From NCBI GenBank assembly GCA_031291075.1, contig JARLJS010000123.1, positions 1 to 64,000 on the forward strand: a stretch of 64,000 nt of DNA, in the 5' to 3' direction. Both the position numbers and the translations under genes were made by a program. The DNA is from Nevskia sp. GTDB lineage: Bacteria; Pseudomonadota; Gammaproteobacteria; Nevskiales; Nevskiaceae. The notes under the pieces are model-generated. The model had not been told where the DNA came from, ran no database searches, and was given only the letters and a program-made list of their open reading frames with translations. This document shows, in pieces, positions 51,401-61,715 of the stretch. The stretch's first letter is position 1; each line of letters begins with the position of its first letter.

Positions 51401-52042
51401 CTGATCGGCGATTGTGCCGCACCCACCGGCGGCTTCGGGGGCGGCGGCGACGACGAGGACGGCCCGCCGGCGCCCCGTCGTGGTGCACGCAAGACCGTGA
51501 TGCTGGCCGGCTGGCTCGCCGACATCCGCAACGTGGGGGGCGAAAGACCGGGCAAAATCATCGTCCTGGACGATCGGACCGCCCAGATCGTGTGCTGGCT
51601 GGGCTTTGACGAATGGCAGAGGTTCCAAAACACGCTGCGGAGGGATACGCTGGTGTTCGCCAGCGGTGAAATCCGGGCCGTGCAGCGGGAGGGGCGGGAG
51701 CAGGAATACCGTCTCTACCCTCGCGGTTTCTGGGATCTCGACGCGGTGATGCGCGAACGGGCCGAGCGCGTCACGCTGGTCTGGCGCAAGCCGGCCTCGG
51801 AGACGGCGGGGCTGCGCAGCCGGCTGGCCGGCTGGAAGAGCGACAGCGGCGCGATGGTGACGCTGGACTATTGGAACGGACGCGCCCGCGCCACGCTGGA
51901 TTTCGGTCCGCAGTGGCGCATGCGGGTGGAAGAGGCGGCGTTGACGGAATTGCGCCGCCTACTCGGAGACGGAGCAGTACGCGTGGACTACCGGCGTTTC
52001 GTGGCGCCGCAGTCCAGAACGGAAGTGAACTATGGCGAGTGA
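48443..52042 (+). CDS. dnaE: DNA polymerase III subunit alpha
   Basis: [23 protein letters not shown] start; [51 protein letters not shown] at 48443 within a longer ORF. Confidence 0.98.
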   Translation: MFVHLHLHTEFSLVDSLIRVEPPARKSPGSNVQSLTARAAELMLPALAITDQDNLFAMVKYYKLAEGAGIKPIVGADVWLQERQEGESPERVTLLVQSQTGYRNLTRLISRAYGEGQGRGRPQLRREWLEEASSGLIALSGRHGGIGMALLAGKLERADEAAAWWQRAFPDRCYLEITRCGRPDDETHLQAAVAFARRSGLPVVASNDVRFLKREDFEAHEARVCIAQGRVINDERRPREYSPEQYLKSTEEMAGLFADLPEALENSVEIARRCTLSLKFGQVYLPDFPVPAGMSTAEYLRQRAHEGLRHRLQDHPPARPEEDYRQRLDYELGVIEKMGFAGYFLVVSDFIAWAKSNGVPVGPGRGSGAGSLVAYSIGITDLDPLPYNLLFERFLNPERVSMPDFDVDFCMEGRDRVIEYVAQRYGRDHVSQIITYGSMAARNVVRDVTRVLGHPYGMGDRIAKLIPGIPAFKGEAEKAGRSTLEHALIKVPELKQVYDADEEVRAIIDLGMVLEDLTRGVGVHAGGVVIAPKALTEYTPTFCEPGGAGLRSQFDMKDLETVGLVKFDFLGLRTLTIIQAAVEQINARRPGSRLEVLQLPLDDPKTYALYASGDTTAVFQMESQGMQRASKDLKPTHFEDIIALISLYRPGPMELIPEYVARKNGKKPEYLHPEMEPVLSNTLGIVVYQEQVMQLAQRLGGYTLGGADLLRRAMGKKKPEEMAQQRGIFVKGATERGIDSEIASQVFDLMEKFAGYGFNKSHAAAYALVSYQTAWLKAHYPAEFMAAVMSAEMNHTDTVVVMLDECERMKLKVLAPDINRSVYRFTVNGKEEILYGLGAIKGVGEGALQGIILERDANGAFHDLFDFCRRIDTRKVNKRVLEALLFAGALDGLGPNRPSLLKTLPQALQLAEQTAAGASAGQDDLFGLGAPAAGAAATVTAAQEPDWPPNERLAREKEVLGLYFSGHPIQVHRELIAQICSGTIKALIGDCAAPTGGFGGGGDDEDGPPAPRRGARKTVMLAGWLADIRNVGGERPGKIIVLDDRTAQIVCWLGFDEWQRFQNTLRRDTLVFASGEIRAVQREGREQEYRLYPRGFWDLDAVMRERAERVTLVWRKPASETAGLRSRLAGWKSDSGAMVTLDYWNGRARATLDFGPQWRMRVEEAALTELRRLLGDGAVRVDYRRFVAPQSRTEVNYGE

Positions 52043-53042
52043 CACCAAGAACCTGGCGACCTACCTCGATTTCGAGCAGCCGATCGCCGATCTCGAGAAG
52101 AAGATCGAGGAACTGCGCTTCATGACCGGCGGCAGCGAGCTCAACCTCACGGAAGAGATTTCGCGGCTGGAAGCGAAGATCAAGGAGCAGAGCCAGCAGA
52201 TCTTCGCCAATCTTTCCCCCTGGCAGATCGCCCAGTTGGCCCGGCACCCGCAGCGGCCCTATGCGCTGGACTACATCAAGGCGATCTTCACCGAATGGGA
52301 GGAATTGCACGGCGACCGCCATTTCGCCGACGACCCGGCCATCGTCTCCGGCGTGGCGCGGCTGGAAGGCCGCGCGGTCGCCGTGATCGGCGAGCAGAAG
52401 GGGCGCGACACCAAGGAACGTATCTATCGCAACTTCGGCTCGCCGCGGCCGGAGGGTTATCGCAAGGCGTTGCGGGTGATGAAGCTGGCGGAAAAGTTCA
52501 ACCTTCCGGTGATCACCCTGATCGACACCGCCGGCGCCTATGCCGGCATCAGCGCCGAGGAGCGCAACCAGTCCGAAGCCATCGCCCGCAACCTGTTCGA
52601 GCTGTCGCGCCTGCGCACGCCGGTGCTGGCCACGGTGACCGGCGAGGGTGGTTCCGGCGGTGCGCTCGCCATCGGCGTGGCCGACCACGTCATGATGCTC
52701 CAGTACGGCATCTACTCGGTGATCTCGCCCGAGGGTTGCGCCTCGATCCTGTTCAAGAAGGCCGACCGCGCCAGGGAGGCGGCGGAGGCGATGCGCATCA
52801 CCGCGCGCGACCTGATCGAGTTCAAGCTGGTCGACGAGATCATCCCCGAGCCGCTCGGCGGAGCGCACCGCGACCCGGCGGCCATGGCCGCGACGCTCAA
52901 GGAGCGGCTGCTGGCCAACCTCGATCGGCTGTGCAAGGTGCCGATGACGCGGCTGTTGTCGGACCGGTATCAGCGCTTGATGTCGTATGGGACGTTCGAG
53001 GAGCCGCAGGTGGTAACGCCGATCAATCAGGCGACGGCCTGA
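52032..53042 (+). CDS. accA: Acetyl-CoA carboxylase carboxyltransferase subunit alpha
   Basis: [63 protein letters not shown]. Confidence 0.97.
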   Translation: MASDTKNLATYLDFEQPIADLEKKIEELRFMTGGSELNLTEEISRLEAKIKEQSQQIFANLSPWQIAQLARHPQRPYALDYIKAIFTEWEELHGDRHFADDPAIVSGVARLEGRAVAVIGEQKGRDTKERIYRNFGSPRPEGYRKALRVMKLAEKFNLPVITLIDTAGAYAGISAEERNQSEAIARNLFELSRLRTPVLATVTGEGGSGGALAIGVADHVMMLQYGIYSVISPEGCASILFKKADRAREAAEAMRITARDLIEFKLVDEIIPEPLGGAHRDPAAMAATLKERLLANLDRLCKVPMTRLLSDRYQRLMSYGTFEEPQVVTPINQATA

Positions 53043-53160
53043 GCGTCGGGGTACGTTGCGGTCTCGCTTTGAAGCTGTTGAATGCGCAAAGCGGGAAACG
53101 GTTCCCGTGCCGAACCGTAGGGGAGAGGGGTCTTTCGGCGCCGCAGTTGCCGGCCGTCTT

Positions 53161-54480
53161 ATGACCGCCCCCCACGAACAGCTCCCCATCGAGCTTCCTC
53201 CGCTCGCTCCCGGCGCGGTGATCCACGTTGCCTACAGCGGCGGCATGGACTCCACCGTGCTGCTGCACCGGCTGGCGCATCACACGCCGCGACCGCGCTT
53301 GCGGGCGGTGCACATCCACCACGGGCTGCAGGCGCAGGCGGACGAGTGGGCGCTGCGCTGCGAGCGGTTCAGCGCGAGCCTGGGCCTGCGGTTCGAGCTG
53401 TTGCGGGTGCAGGTGGACGCGCTGGACGCGGCGGGGCCGGAGGCGGCGGCGCGCACGGCGCGTTACGAGGCGCTGCGCAGCCTGATGCAGCCGGGGGACT
53501 GCCTGGCCACGGCACATCACCGCGACGACCAGGCGGAGACCGTGCTGCTGCGCCTGCTGCGTGGCAGCGGCATGCAGGGGCTGGCGGCGATGCGGGTGTT
53601 GCGCGAGTTCGCGCCCGGCTGGCTGTGGCGTCCCCTGCTCGAGTTGCCACGCGAGCGCCTGTACGCCTATGCGCAGGAACAGGGGCTGCACTGGATCGAG
53701 GACCCGCACAACCGCGAGCCACGCTACGCCCGTTCCTGGCTGCGCACCGAGCTGATGCCGCTGTTGCGCGAGCGCTTTCCGCAGGCTTCGGAAAGCCTGG
53801 CGCGCACGGCGCGCCTGGCCGGCGAGGCAGTATCGCTGCTCGACCAGCTGGCGCGGATCGACGTCGGTGGGCAGGAGCGGGACGACAGCCTGGGGGTGGA
53901 CGGGCTGCGCGAGCTGGCCGCGCCACGACGCCACAACCTGCTGCGCTGGTGGCTGCGGCAGCGTGGCTTCGAGCCGCCCTCGGCCGAGCTGCTGGAGCGG
54001 GTCGAGCGCGAGGTGCTGGCGGCGGCCGGAGACGCCGAGCCGCTGCTGGCCTGGCCCGGTTGTGAGCTGCGCCGGTATCGCGATCACCTCTATGCGATGG
54101 CGCCGCTGCCGCCACCGCCCGACACGGACCTGTGCCTGCACTGGATCGGCGAACACCTGCCGCTGCCCGCCGGTTGTGGTGAGTTGCGGCTGCAGCGTCC
54201 GCCGCCGCAGGGTTTGAGCGTGCGTTTCGGCCGCGGCGGCGAGCGTTTCAAGCCGGCGGGCCAGGCGCATACGCGCACTCTCAAGAACCTGTTCCAGGAA
54301 GCCGGCGTGCCGCCGTGGGTGCGGTTGCGTACGCCACTGGTGGAGCAGGACGGCGAACTGGTGTACGTGGCCGGGATCGGCGCCAGCCCGCGCTGGCGCG
54401 AGCTGTGGCCGGTTGCGGATGCCGACCCGGCGTGGCTGGATCGCCCCGCCGGCGCCCCGCGCGATCACGGCGCGGGGTGA
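53161..54480 (+). CDS. tilS: tRNA(Ile)-lysidine synthetase
   Basis: VAYSGGMDSTVLLHRLA PP-loop; AVHIHHGLQAQADEW; ATAHHRDDQAETVLLRLLRGSGMQGLAAM. Confidence 0.95.
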   Translation: MTAPHEQLPIELPPLAPGAVIHVAYSGGMDSTVLLHRLAHHTPRPRLRAVHIHHGLQAQADEWALRCERFSASLGLRFELLRVQVDALDAAGPEAAARTARYEALRSLMQPGDCLATAHHRDDQAETVLLRLLRGSGMQGLAAMRVLREFAPGWLWRPLLELPRERLYAYAQEQGLHWIEDPHNREPRYARSWLRTELMPLLRERFPQASESLARTARLAGEAVSLLDQLARIDVGGQERDDSLGVDGLRELAAPRRHNLLRWWLRQRGFEPPSAELLERVEREVLAAAGDAEPLLAWPGCELRRYRDHLYAMAPLPPPPDTDLCLHWIGEHLPLPAGCGELRLQRPPPQGLSVRFGRGGERFKPAGQAHTRTLKNLFQEAGVPPWVRLRTPLVEQDGELVYVAGIGASPRWRELWPVADADPAWLDRPAGAPRDHGAG

Positions 54481-54591
54481 AGGTGGCGGCTACGCGGTAC
54501 ACTTGGCCGTACGGGAGCAGTTCTTGCCAAGTCTTCCAGGCGCGACCCATGCAAGCGCAGGTTCGCGTATTCCATCCGATTCCCCGATCCC

Positions 54592-55113
54592 ATGTCCGCA
54601 GCCGATCTCGATTCCTACGTCCGCGCCGTCCCCGATTTCCCCAAGCCCGGCATCCTGTTCCGCGATATCACGCCCCTGCTCAACGACGCCGGCGCCTTCG
54701 CCACGGCGATCGATTGCTTCGCCGGGCTGATCGAGCCGTACCGGGTGCAGGGGCTGGTGGCGATCGAGTCGCGTGGCTTCATCTTCGGTGCGGCGCTGGC
54801 GCACCATATGCACCTGCCGCTGCTGCTGGTGCGCAAGCCCGGCAAGCTGCCGCGGCGCACGGTGAGCGCCGCCTACGAGCTCGAATACGGCATGGACAGC
54901 ATCGAGATGCACGCGGAGGACATCGTGTCGGACCGGCCCTACGCGGTGATCGACGACGTCATCGCCACCGGCGGCACGGCCGCCGCGGCCGCCGGGCTGG
55001 TGGAGCAGTACGGTGGTCGGGTGGCTTGTTGCGCCTTCCTGATCGAGCTGGCTCTACTTAAGGGGCGCGAGCGGTTGGCCGGGCACGCGGTGGAAAGCGT
55101 GCTGAAGTATTAA
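54592..55113 (+). CDS. apt: Adenine phosphoribosyltransferase
   Basis: VRAVPDFPKPGILFRDITPLLND; AIESRGFIFGAALAHHM; YAVIDDVIATGGTAAAA PRPP-binding motif. Confidence 0.96.
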   Translation: MSAADLDSYVRAVPDFPKPGILFRDITPLLNDAGAFATAIDCFAGLIEPYRVQGLVAIESRGFIFGAALAHHMHLPLLLVRKPGKLPRRTVSAAYELEYGMDSIEMHAEDIVSDRPYAVIDDVIATGGTAAAAAGLVEQYGGRVACCAFLIELALLKGRERLAGHAVESVLKY

Positions 55114-55295
55114 CACAACTTAACCGCGATGTGCCGCACCGGGCGGCTGGCAACGGTGCGCGGAGTGAGTAAGAATTAACCACGGCAGAGGGTGTCCGGG
55201 GGGCACGACAGTGACAGCGAAGCAGCGAGGGGCGAACTTGACCGGGCCGGTGTCGGCCGGTCGCTTCGTATCCGCCGCCTTGCCGGGAGGCCGCC

Positions 55296-55712
55296 GTGGA
55301 CTTTGAGGCCGGCCTGCCGATCCTGATCGCCTCCTTCGCCGGCGTGCTGCTGTTCAGCTGGCTGCAGCTCGAGCGGCGCATCATCGCCCACAACCTGCGG
55401 ATCTATGCCGCTACCAAGCCGGCCTCGGCGGTGACCGCCGGCCTGGAACGCACCTATTCGCGGGTGCGCAAGATGGTGCTGTGGTCGAGCCTGGCGGCAC
55501 CTTCGGTGATGGCGTTCTCCGGCCAGCTCGACGAGCACGGCGTGGCCGAGGCTTTCAGCGGCGCCCTGCAGGTGATCGCCCCGTTCACCTCGGCCTGCTT
55601 CTCCGCGGCCGTCACCTGGCTCATCATCGTCTCCGCCGTGGTCGTCCATACCGCCCATTGCCGGCTGCTGGAGCAGTTCCGCTCCACCGGCCAGCGCAAG
55701 GAATTCTGGTAA
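55296..55712 (+). CDS. Small membrane protein of unknown function
   Basis: 138 aa, three hydrophobic segments, plausible GTG start; coding-like composition only. Confidence 0.5.
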   Translation: MDFEAGLPILIASFAGVLLFSWLQLERRIIAHNLRIYAATKPASAVTAGLERTYSRVRKMVLWSSLAAPSVMAFSGQLDEHGVAEAFSGALQVIAPFTSACFSAAVTWLIIVSAVVVHTAHCRLLEQFRSTGQRKEFW

Positions 55713-55880
55713 GGAATTGCGGTAATCGAAATTACCGAAGCGGCCTGATCCCGTTCGTTTCGCCACCAGGATTGGTGCAGCGCGTTATAATCCGGTTTGC
55801 CGCTCAGGGCGCCCCAAGGGTTTTTCGTTTCTGCTCGCACATGGCCTGTGCTTGCATCCCCCAACTTTTACGAACACGAA

Positions 55881-58800
55881 ATGACCGACTACCAACTGAC
55901 TGAGAGCTGGCGCGGTACCGCGGAGTCGTATCAGGACTTCATCCTCCCCTTGGTGTCGCGCACGTTCGCGCTGACCATCCCGCAGTTGCCGGCTCCGCTG
56001 GGCCGGGTGGTGGCCAATGCCTACCTGCTGTGCCGGGTGGCCGATACCATCGAGGACGACGTTGCTCTCAGCGCCGCGGACAAGCGCCGCTACGCGGAGG
56101 CTTTCGTCGACGTCGTCAACGGCCGCGCCGAGGCGGCGCCCCTGGCCGAGGAACTGGGCCCGCTGCTGTCGCTGGAGACTATCGCGGCCGAGCGCAACCT
56201 GGTGCGCCAGCTGCCGCTGGTGATCGAGATCCTGCGCAGCTTCCGGCCGGCGCAGCGTGGCGCCGTCGAGCGCTGCGTCGCCATCATGTGCCGCGGCATG
56301 CACCGCTTCCAGCAGAACGCCGGAGTGCAGGGGCTGGGCACGCTGCGCGACATGGACCGCTATTGCTACTACGTCGCCGGCGTGGTGGGCGAGATGCTCA
56401 CCGACCTGTTCTGCGATTTCGACCCCGCCATCGCCGCCCGCCGCGAAGCGATGACGCAGCTGGCCACCTCCTTCGGCCAGGCCCTGCAGATGACCAACAT
56501 CCTCAAGGACCAGTGGGAGGATCGCGCCCGCGGCGCCTGCTGGCTGCCGCGCGAGGTGTTCGAGCGTCATGGCGTCGACCTCGCGGGCCTGCAGGCCGGG
56601 AGCTACACGCCCGCCTACGGTGCGGCCCTGACCGAGCTGGTCGGCGTGGCCCATGCCCACCTCCGCAACGCCCTGTCCTACACCCTGGAGATCCCGGCGC
56701 AGCACACCGGCATCCGCCGGTTCTGCCTGTGGGCGCTGGGCCTGGCGGTGCTGACGCTGAAGAACATCCACCGCAAGCCCGAGTTCACCAGCGGTAACGA
56801 GATCAAGGTGTCCCGCGCCGCGGTGGCGCGCACCATCATGGTCTGCAACGTGGCCGCCAAGCGCGACGCGCTGCTGCACCGCATGTTCGATTTCGCCTGG
56901 CGCGATCTGCCGCTCACCCCCCTGGCCGGGTCCTGGCAGGCCGGTGAGAGCGGCGCCGGTGGTTGGTCGCCGTCCCCGCAGCTGGCGCTGGCCGGCGCCG
57001 CGGCCGCGTTCGACGGCGGCCCGGCCGCCGCTCCGGCAGAGTCCAACCGGCTCGAATTCCGCGGTTCGGTGCGGCAGGTGGCCGGCCTGGCACGGCCCGC
57101 CAGCTTGCGCGCGCCGGCGCCGCTCCGGCCGACGCCGGAGTTGGCAACGCCGCCGCTCGACCGCGCCGTCGACCGCGCACGCGAGGCGCTGATGGCGCTG
57201 CAGCGCGAGGACGGGCACTGGTGCTTCGAGTTCGAGACCGACTGCACCATCTCCGCCGAATACATCCTGATGATGCACTTCATCGACGAGATCGACGACG
57301 TGCTGCAAGAGAAGCTGGCCCGCTACATCCGCTCCAAGCAGCGCGTGGACACCCATGGCGGCTGGCCGCTGTACCAGGATGGCGCCATCGACCTGTCGTG
57401 CACGGTGAAGTCCTACTATGCCCTGAAGGCGGCCGGCGATTCCGCCGACGCGCCGCACATGCGCCGCGCCCGCGAGGTGATCCTGTCCCTGGGCGGCGCG
57501 GCCAAGAGCAACGTCTTCACCCGCATCCTGCTGGCCATGTTCGAGCAGGTGCCGTGGCGCGCCGCGCCGTACGTGCCGGTGGAGATCATGCTGTTCCCGA
57601 AATGGGCGCCGTTCCACCTGGACAAGGTGTCCTACTGGGCGCGCGCCACCATGGTGCCGCTGTTCATCCTGTGCTCGCTCAAGGCCAAGGCCAGGAATCC
57701 GCGCGGCGTCCACGTGCGCGAGTTGTTCGTCACGCCGCCCGAGGAGGAGCGCCACTACTTCTCCAGCGAAGGCTTCGTCAACAAGCTGTTCCAGGTGCTG
57801 GATAACGTCGGCCGCGCCTGCGATCCGCTGATCCCGAAGTCGCTGCGCGCCAGGGCGATCCGCAAGGCCGAGCAGTGGTTCCTGCCGCGCCTCAACGGCG
57901 AGGACGGCCTCGGCGCGATCTTTCCGCCGATGGTCAACGCGCTGGAGGCGATGGACCTGCTGGGCTACCCGAAGGACCACCCGGCCCGCGCCACCTGCCT
58001 GAAGTCGCTGCAGAAGCTGGTGGTGCAGCGCGCCGACGGCACGGCGTTCTGCCAGCCCTGCGTGTCTCCGGTGTGGGATACCGGCTGGAGCGCGATGGCC
58101 CTGCTGCGCGCGGCGGACGACCAGCGGACCCGCGACGCGGTGACGCGCGCGCTGCAGTGGCTGGTGCCGCTGCAGGAATTGGAGCTGAAAGGCGACTGGG
58201 CGGTCAACGCGCCGGACCTGGCGCCGGGCGGCTGGGCCTTCCAGTACGCCAACGGCTACTACCCGGACCTGGACGACACCGCCATGGTGGCCGGCCTCAT
58301 GCACGTCGCCCGCAAGGGTGAGTACAACGAGCGCATCGAGCGTGCGGCCGACTGGCTGGTGGGGATGCAGTCCGACAACGGCGGCTTCGCCGCTTTCGAC
58401 CGCAACAACACCTGCTACTACATCAATCACATCCCGTTCGCCGACCACGGCGCCATGCTCGATCCGCCGACCGAGGATGTGTCCGGCCGCGTGCTGGCCT
58501 GCCTGGGCGTGCTCAAGCGCGACAAGGACCGCGAGGCGATCCGCCGCTGCGTCGATTACCTGAAGCAGGCGCAGCTGCCGGACGGTTCCTTCTGGGGCCG
58601 TTGGGGCACCAACTACGTCTACGGCACCTGGTCGGTGCTGGCCGGCCTGGCACTGGTGGGCGAGGATCTGAAGCAGCCGTGGATCCGCAAGTCGATCGAC
58701 TGGCTCAAGTCGAAGCAGCACGCCGACGGCGGTTGGGGTGAAACCAACGACAGTTACGAGTATCCCCAGCTGCGCGGCAGCAACGGCGGCGTCAGCACCT

Positions 58801-59042
58801 CGCATTCCACCGCCTGGGCCCTGCTGGGCCTGCTGGCGGCCGGCGAGCACCGCTCCGACACGGTACGGCGCGGCATTGACTGGCTGGTCGCCAACCAGGG
58901 CGATAACGGGTTGTGGCAGAACCCGAGCTACAACGCGCCGGGATTCCCGCGCGTGTTCTATCTCAAGTACCACGGCTACGACGCCTACTTCCCGCTGTGG
59001 GCCCTGACCCGCTACCGGCAGCTGATGGCGCGCAACGCCTGA
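55881..59042 (+). CDS. Squalene synthase - squalene-hopene cyclase fusion protein
   Basis: One uninterrupted 1053-codon frame. N-domain: SRTFALTIPQLP, DTIEDD, YCYYVAGVVGEML, NILKDQWED (squalene-synthase Asp-rich motifs). C-domain: multiple QW-type repeats and DLDDTA at D796 (SHC protonation motif). Confidence 0.92.
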   Translation: MTDYQLTESWRGTAESYQDFILPLVSRTFALTIPQLPAPLGRVVANAYLLCRVADTIEDDVALSAADKRRYAEAFVDVVNGRAEAAPLAEELGPLLSLETIAAERNLVRQLPLVIEILRSFRPAQRGAVERCVAIMCRGMHRFQQNAGVQGLGTLRDMDRYCYYVAGVVGEMLTDLFCDFDPAIAARREAMTQLATSFGQALQMTNILKDQWEDRARGACWLPREVFERHGVDLAGLQAGSYTPAYGAALTELVGVAHAHLRNALSYTLEIPAQHTGIRRFCLWALGLAVLTLKNIHRKPEFTSGNEIKVSRAAVARTIMVCNVAAKRDALLHRMFDFAWRDLPLTPLAGSWQAGESGAGGWSPSPQLALAGAAAAFDGGPAAAPAESNRLEFRGSVRQVAGLARPASLRAPAPLRPTPELATPPLDRAVDRAREALMALQREDGHWCFEFETDCTISAEYILMMHFIDEIDDVLQEKLARYIRSKQRVDTHGGWPLYQDGAIDLSCTVKSYYALKAAGDSADAPHMRRAREVILSLGGAAKSNVFTRILLAMFEQVPWRAAPYVPVEIMLFPKWAPFHLDKVSYWARATMVPLFILCSLKAKARNPRGVHVRELFVTPPEEERHYFSSEGFVNKLFQVLDNVGRACDPLIPKSLRARAIRKAEQWFLPRLNGEDGLGAIFPPMVNALEAMDLLGYPKDHPARATCLKSLQKLVVQRADGTAFCQPCVSPVWDTGWSAMALLRAADDQRTRDAVTRALQWLVPLQELELKGDWAVNAPDLAPGGWAFQYANGYYPDLDDTAMVAGLMHVARKGEYNERIERAADWLVGMQSDNGGFAAFDRNNTCYYINHIPFADHGAMLDPPTEDVSGRVLACLGVLKRDKDREAIRRCVDYLKQAQLPDGSFWGRWGTNYVYGTWSVLAGLALVGEDLKQPWIRKSIDWLKSKQHADGGWGETNDSYEYPQLRGSNGGVSTSHSTAWALLGLLAAGEHRSDTVRRGIDWLVANQGDNGLWQNPSYNAPGFPRVFYLKYHGYDAYFPLWALTRYRQLMARNA

Positions 59043-59792
59043 GTGGCCGGGGTCGGGGTGGTGGTCGCGCTCGCCGCCGAGGCGGGCGTGCTGGCTGGGC
59101 GTCGGCTGCGGCCGGGAATGGTGGAGCGGCTTGAGGCCGGCGTGCTGGTCCAGCTCTGCGGCATGGGACCGGCCGCAGCGGCCGCCGCCGCCCAGGCCCT
59201 GGCGGATGCCGGCGCGTCCGCTCTGGCGGTGTTCGGCGTGGCCGGCGCGCTCGATCCCGGCTTCGCACCCGGCACCCTGCTATGCCCGGCACAGATCGTC
59301 GCCGAGGATGGCGACCACTACGCGGTGGATTCCGCCTGGCGCTTCCGACTGGCGGGCCGTCTCGGTGAATCCTTGAGCGACCGCACGCTGCTGACGGTGC
59401 GCCTGCCGCTGCTCACCCCACAAGCCAAGGCCGAGGCGCAGCGCCGTTTCGACGCCGTCGCAGTGGACATGGAAAGCGCCGCGGTGGCCGGGGTGGCGCG
59501 CTCGCGCGGCCTGCCGCTGCTGGTGCTGCGCGCCATCGCCGACGGCGCCGGCGACAGCATCCCAGGACCGTTGGCCGATGCCATCGACCGCTGGGGCCGG
59601 GCGCGTCCTCTCGCAGTGGCTGCCGCGCTATTGCGCCAACCGCCAATGCTGCTCCGCCTGCCGCGCTTGGCCGGCACCATGAACCGGGCGACCGTGGCGC
59701 TGCGCAGTGCAATTCGTGCGAGCGGTGCCGATCTGGCCTATGGCCCGGCATCGCATCTCGCCAATGAAGCAAACCAGGCAGTCCGCGAATGA
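59043..59792 (+). CDS. hpnG: Hopanoid-associated phosphorylase (nucleoside phosphorylase-like)
   Basis: GTG start abuts the cyclase stop; VVALAAEAGVLAGRR; VFGVAGALDPGFAPGTLL; VDMESAAVAGVARSRGLPLLVLRAIADGA. Confidence 0.85.
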   Translation: MAGVGVVVALAAEAGVLAGRRLRPGMVERLEAGVLVQLCGMGPAAAAAAAQALADAGASALAVFGVAGALDPGFAPGTLLCPAQIVAEDGDHYAVDSAWRFRLAGRLGESLSDRTLLTVRLPLLTPQAKAEAQRRFDAVAVDMESAAVAGVARSRGLPLLVLRAIADGAGDSIPGPLADAIDRWGRARPLAVAAALLRQPPMLLRLPRLAGTMNRATVALRSAIRASGADLAYGPASHLANEANQAVRE

Positions 59793-59861
59793 ACGCAAAT
59801 AAACGCAAATGAAATCCAAGACCCGCTTTTTATTTGCGTTTATTTGCGTTTATTTGCGGAC
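59779..59861. repeat. Palindrome with tandem decamer arms (NCGCAAATRA)3, copy 2
   Basis: Left arm CAGTCCGCGAATGAACGCAAATAAACGCAAAT (59779-59810); right arm ATTTGCGTTTATTTGCGTTTATTTGCGGAC (59832-59861). Overlaps the last codons and stop of hpnG. Confidence 0.93.
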
Positions 59862-59870
59862 CCTCCCGGA

Positions 59871-60878
59871 ATGACCGACAGCTCCGTCAAAACCCTGGCC
59901 CTGGTCACCGGCGCCACCGGCTTCGTCGGCTCGGCGGTGGTGCGCCGCCTGCTCGACGAGGGCCTGGCGGTGCGCGTGCTGGCGCGTCCCGGCTCCGATC
60001 GCCGCAACCTCGCCGGACTGGAGCTGGAAGTGGCGGAGGGCGACCTCAACGACGCGGCCTCGCTGCGGTCCGCCTGCGCCGGGTGCGCGGCGCTGTTCCA
60101 CGTCGCCGCCGACTACCGCACCTGGGCCCCCAAGCCGGAGGAGCTGTACCGCGCCAACGTCGAGGGCACGCGCTCGCTGCTGCTGGCGGCGCGCGATGCC
60201 GGCGTGCAGCGCATCGTCTACACCAGCAGCGTGGCCGTGCTCGGCATCCCCAAGGACGGCACGCCGGGCGACGAGGACACGCCGGTCAGCGTGGCCGACA
60301 TGATCGGCCACTACAAGCGCTCCAAGTACCTGGCCGAGGAGGCGGTACGCGAACTGGCCGGCGCCGGCCTGCCGGTGGTGATCGTCAACCCCTCCACCCC
60401 GATCGGCCCGCGCGACCTCAAGCCCACGCCGACCGGCCGCATCGTGCTCGACGCCGCGGCCGGCAAGATGCCGGCCTACGTCGACACCGGCCTCAACATC
60501 GTGCACGTCGACGACGTCGCCATGGGCCATTGGCTGGCCTATAGCAAGGGCGCCGCCGGCCGGCGCTACGTGCTGGGCGGCACCGATATGACCCTGCGCG
60601 AAATCCTCGCCGTGATCGCCGACATCGTCGGCCGCAAGCCGCCCGCGATCCGGCTGCCGCATGCGGCGGTGATGCCGGTCGCGTACGTGGCGGAAGCCTT
60701 CGCCCGCCTCACCGGGGTGGCCCCGGTGGCGACGGTGGAGGAGGTGCGGATGTCGAAGAAGCACATGTTCTTTTCCAGCGCGCGGGCGCAGCGCGAACTG
60801 GGCTATACCATCCGGCCGCCGCGGCAGGCGCTGGAGGACGCGGTGCGGTGGTATCGGGAGAATGGGTATCTGCGGTAG
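59871..60878 (+). CDS. hpnA: Hopanoid-associated sugar epimerase
   Basis: LVTGATGFVGSAVVRRLLDEG; YTSSVAVLG; YKRSKYLAEEAV; VIVNPSTPIGPRDLKPTPTGRIVLD. Confidence 0.9.
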   Translation: MTDSSVKTLALVTGATGFVGSAVVRRLLDEGLAVRVLARPGSDRRNLAGLELEVAEGDLNDAASLRSACAGCAALFHVAADYRTWAPKPEELYRANVEGTRSLLLAARDAGVQRIVYTSSVAVLGIPKDGTPGDEDTPVSVADMIGHYKRSKYLAEEAVRELAGAGLPVVIVNPSTPIGPRDLKPTPTGRIVLDAAAGKMPAYVDTGLNIVHVDDVAMGHWLAYSKGAAGRRYVLGGTDMTLREILAVIADIVGRKPPAIRLPHAAVMPVAYVAEAFARLTGVAPVATVEEVRMSKKHMFFSSARAQRELGYTIRPPRQALEDAVRWYRENGYLR

Positions 60879-60908
60879 GGTGTTTGTCATCGTTCCCGCG
60901 GAAGCCCC

Positions 60909-60942
60909 GGTAGGGCGGGCAAAGCGCAGCGTGCCCACGCGG
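60909..60942. repeat. REP-like intergenic repeat
   Basis: GGTAGGGCGGGCAAAGCGCAGCGTGCCCACGCGG; shares GTAGGGCGGGC with 4526-4579. Confidence 0.6.
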
Positions 60943-61022
60943 TTGGCGGCGGTCTCAAACTCTCGCGGCACGCGGTTCGCGTGGTGACGGTTCCCGCGAA
61001 GCACACACCACGGTATCAACGT

Positions 61023-61715
61023 ATGCGAGGAATCCTGCCGGGAGCACTCATAGGCACTGTGCTCATACTCTGCTTGGTCGCTTGCAGTGCGGCCCCGGTA
61101 GAGACGGCCTCCGCTCCAACGACGCCCACCGACGCCCCGCAGCCCCCCGCCACCATCTACGTCCTCCGCCGCGGCTGGCATACCGACCTGGTGCTGTCGG
61201 TGGATGAGCTACGTGGTCCCGTCGCAACGCTGGGCCCGGCATTCCCCGGCGCCCGCTACCTGATCTTCGGCTTCGGCGACCGCCAGTACATGCTGGCCAC
61301 CCACCGCAACCTCGGGCACCTGCTGCTGGCGCCGCTGCCGGGGGCGGGGATCTTGCTCATCACCGGCTTGCGCGATGCGCCGGCCGAGGTGTACGGCGCG
61401 GAGCACGTGCAAGCGCTTTCGCTCGGTCCGGCGCAGCTGGCGGCGCTCGACGCCTTCCTCTGGCAATCGCTGGAGCCGGACGGCGACGGTACCGTGCATC
61501 CGTACATGCAGGGCAACTACGCCGGCAACGTCTACTACTCCTCCAGCAAGACTTACGACGGTCTCTACACCTGCAACACCTGGACTGCGGAAGCGCTGAA
61601 GAGCGGCGGGTTGCCGGTACGCAGCGCCGGCGTCCTGTTTGCTGGGCAGGTGTGGGATCAGGCGCAGGCCGTTTCGCGCCGGTCGGAAGCCGAAGGTGCG
61701 ACGCCAAGGGACTGA
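61023..61715 (+). CDS. DUF2459-like predicted lipoprotein
   Basis: Lipobox LILCLVACSAAP; IYVLRRGWHTDLVLSVDEL; FGFGDRQYML; YDGLYTCNTWTAEALKSGGLPV. Confidence 0.8.
   Translation: MRGILPGALIGTVLILCLVACSAAPVETASAPTTPTDAPQPPATIYVLRRGWHTDLVLSVDELRGPVATLGPAFPGARYLIFGFGDRQYMLATHRNLGHLLLAPLPGAGILLITGLRDAPAEVYGAEHVQALSLGPAQLAALDAFLWQSLEPDGDGTVHPYMQGNYAGNVYYSSSKTYDGLYTCNTWTAEALKSGGLPVRSAGVLFAGQVWDQAQAVSRRSEAEGATPRD

Noticed and set aside
48722-51628. 968-aa minus-strand ORF opposite dnaE
   Set aside because: Shadow frame of dnaE with no recognisable motifs.
55785-58973. 1062-aa minus-strand ORF opposite the SQS-SHC fusion
   Set aside because: Shadow frame; Gly/Gln/His/Ala-rich and featureless, while the plus frame has clear enzyme motifs.
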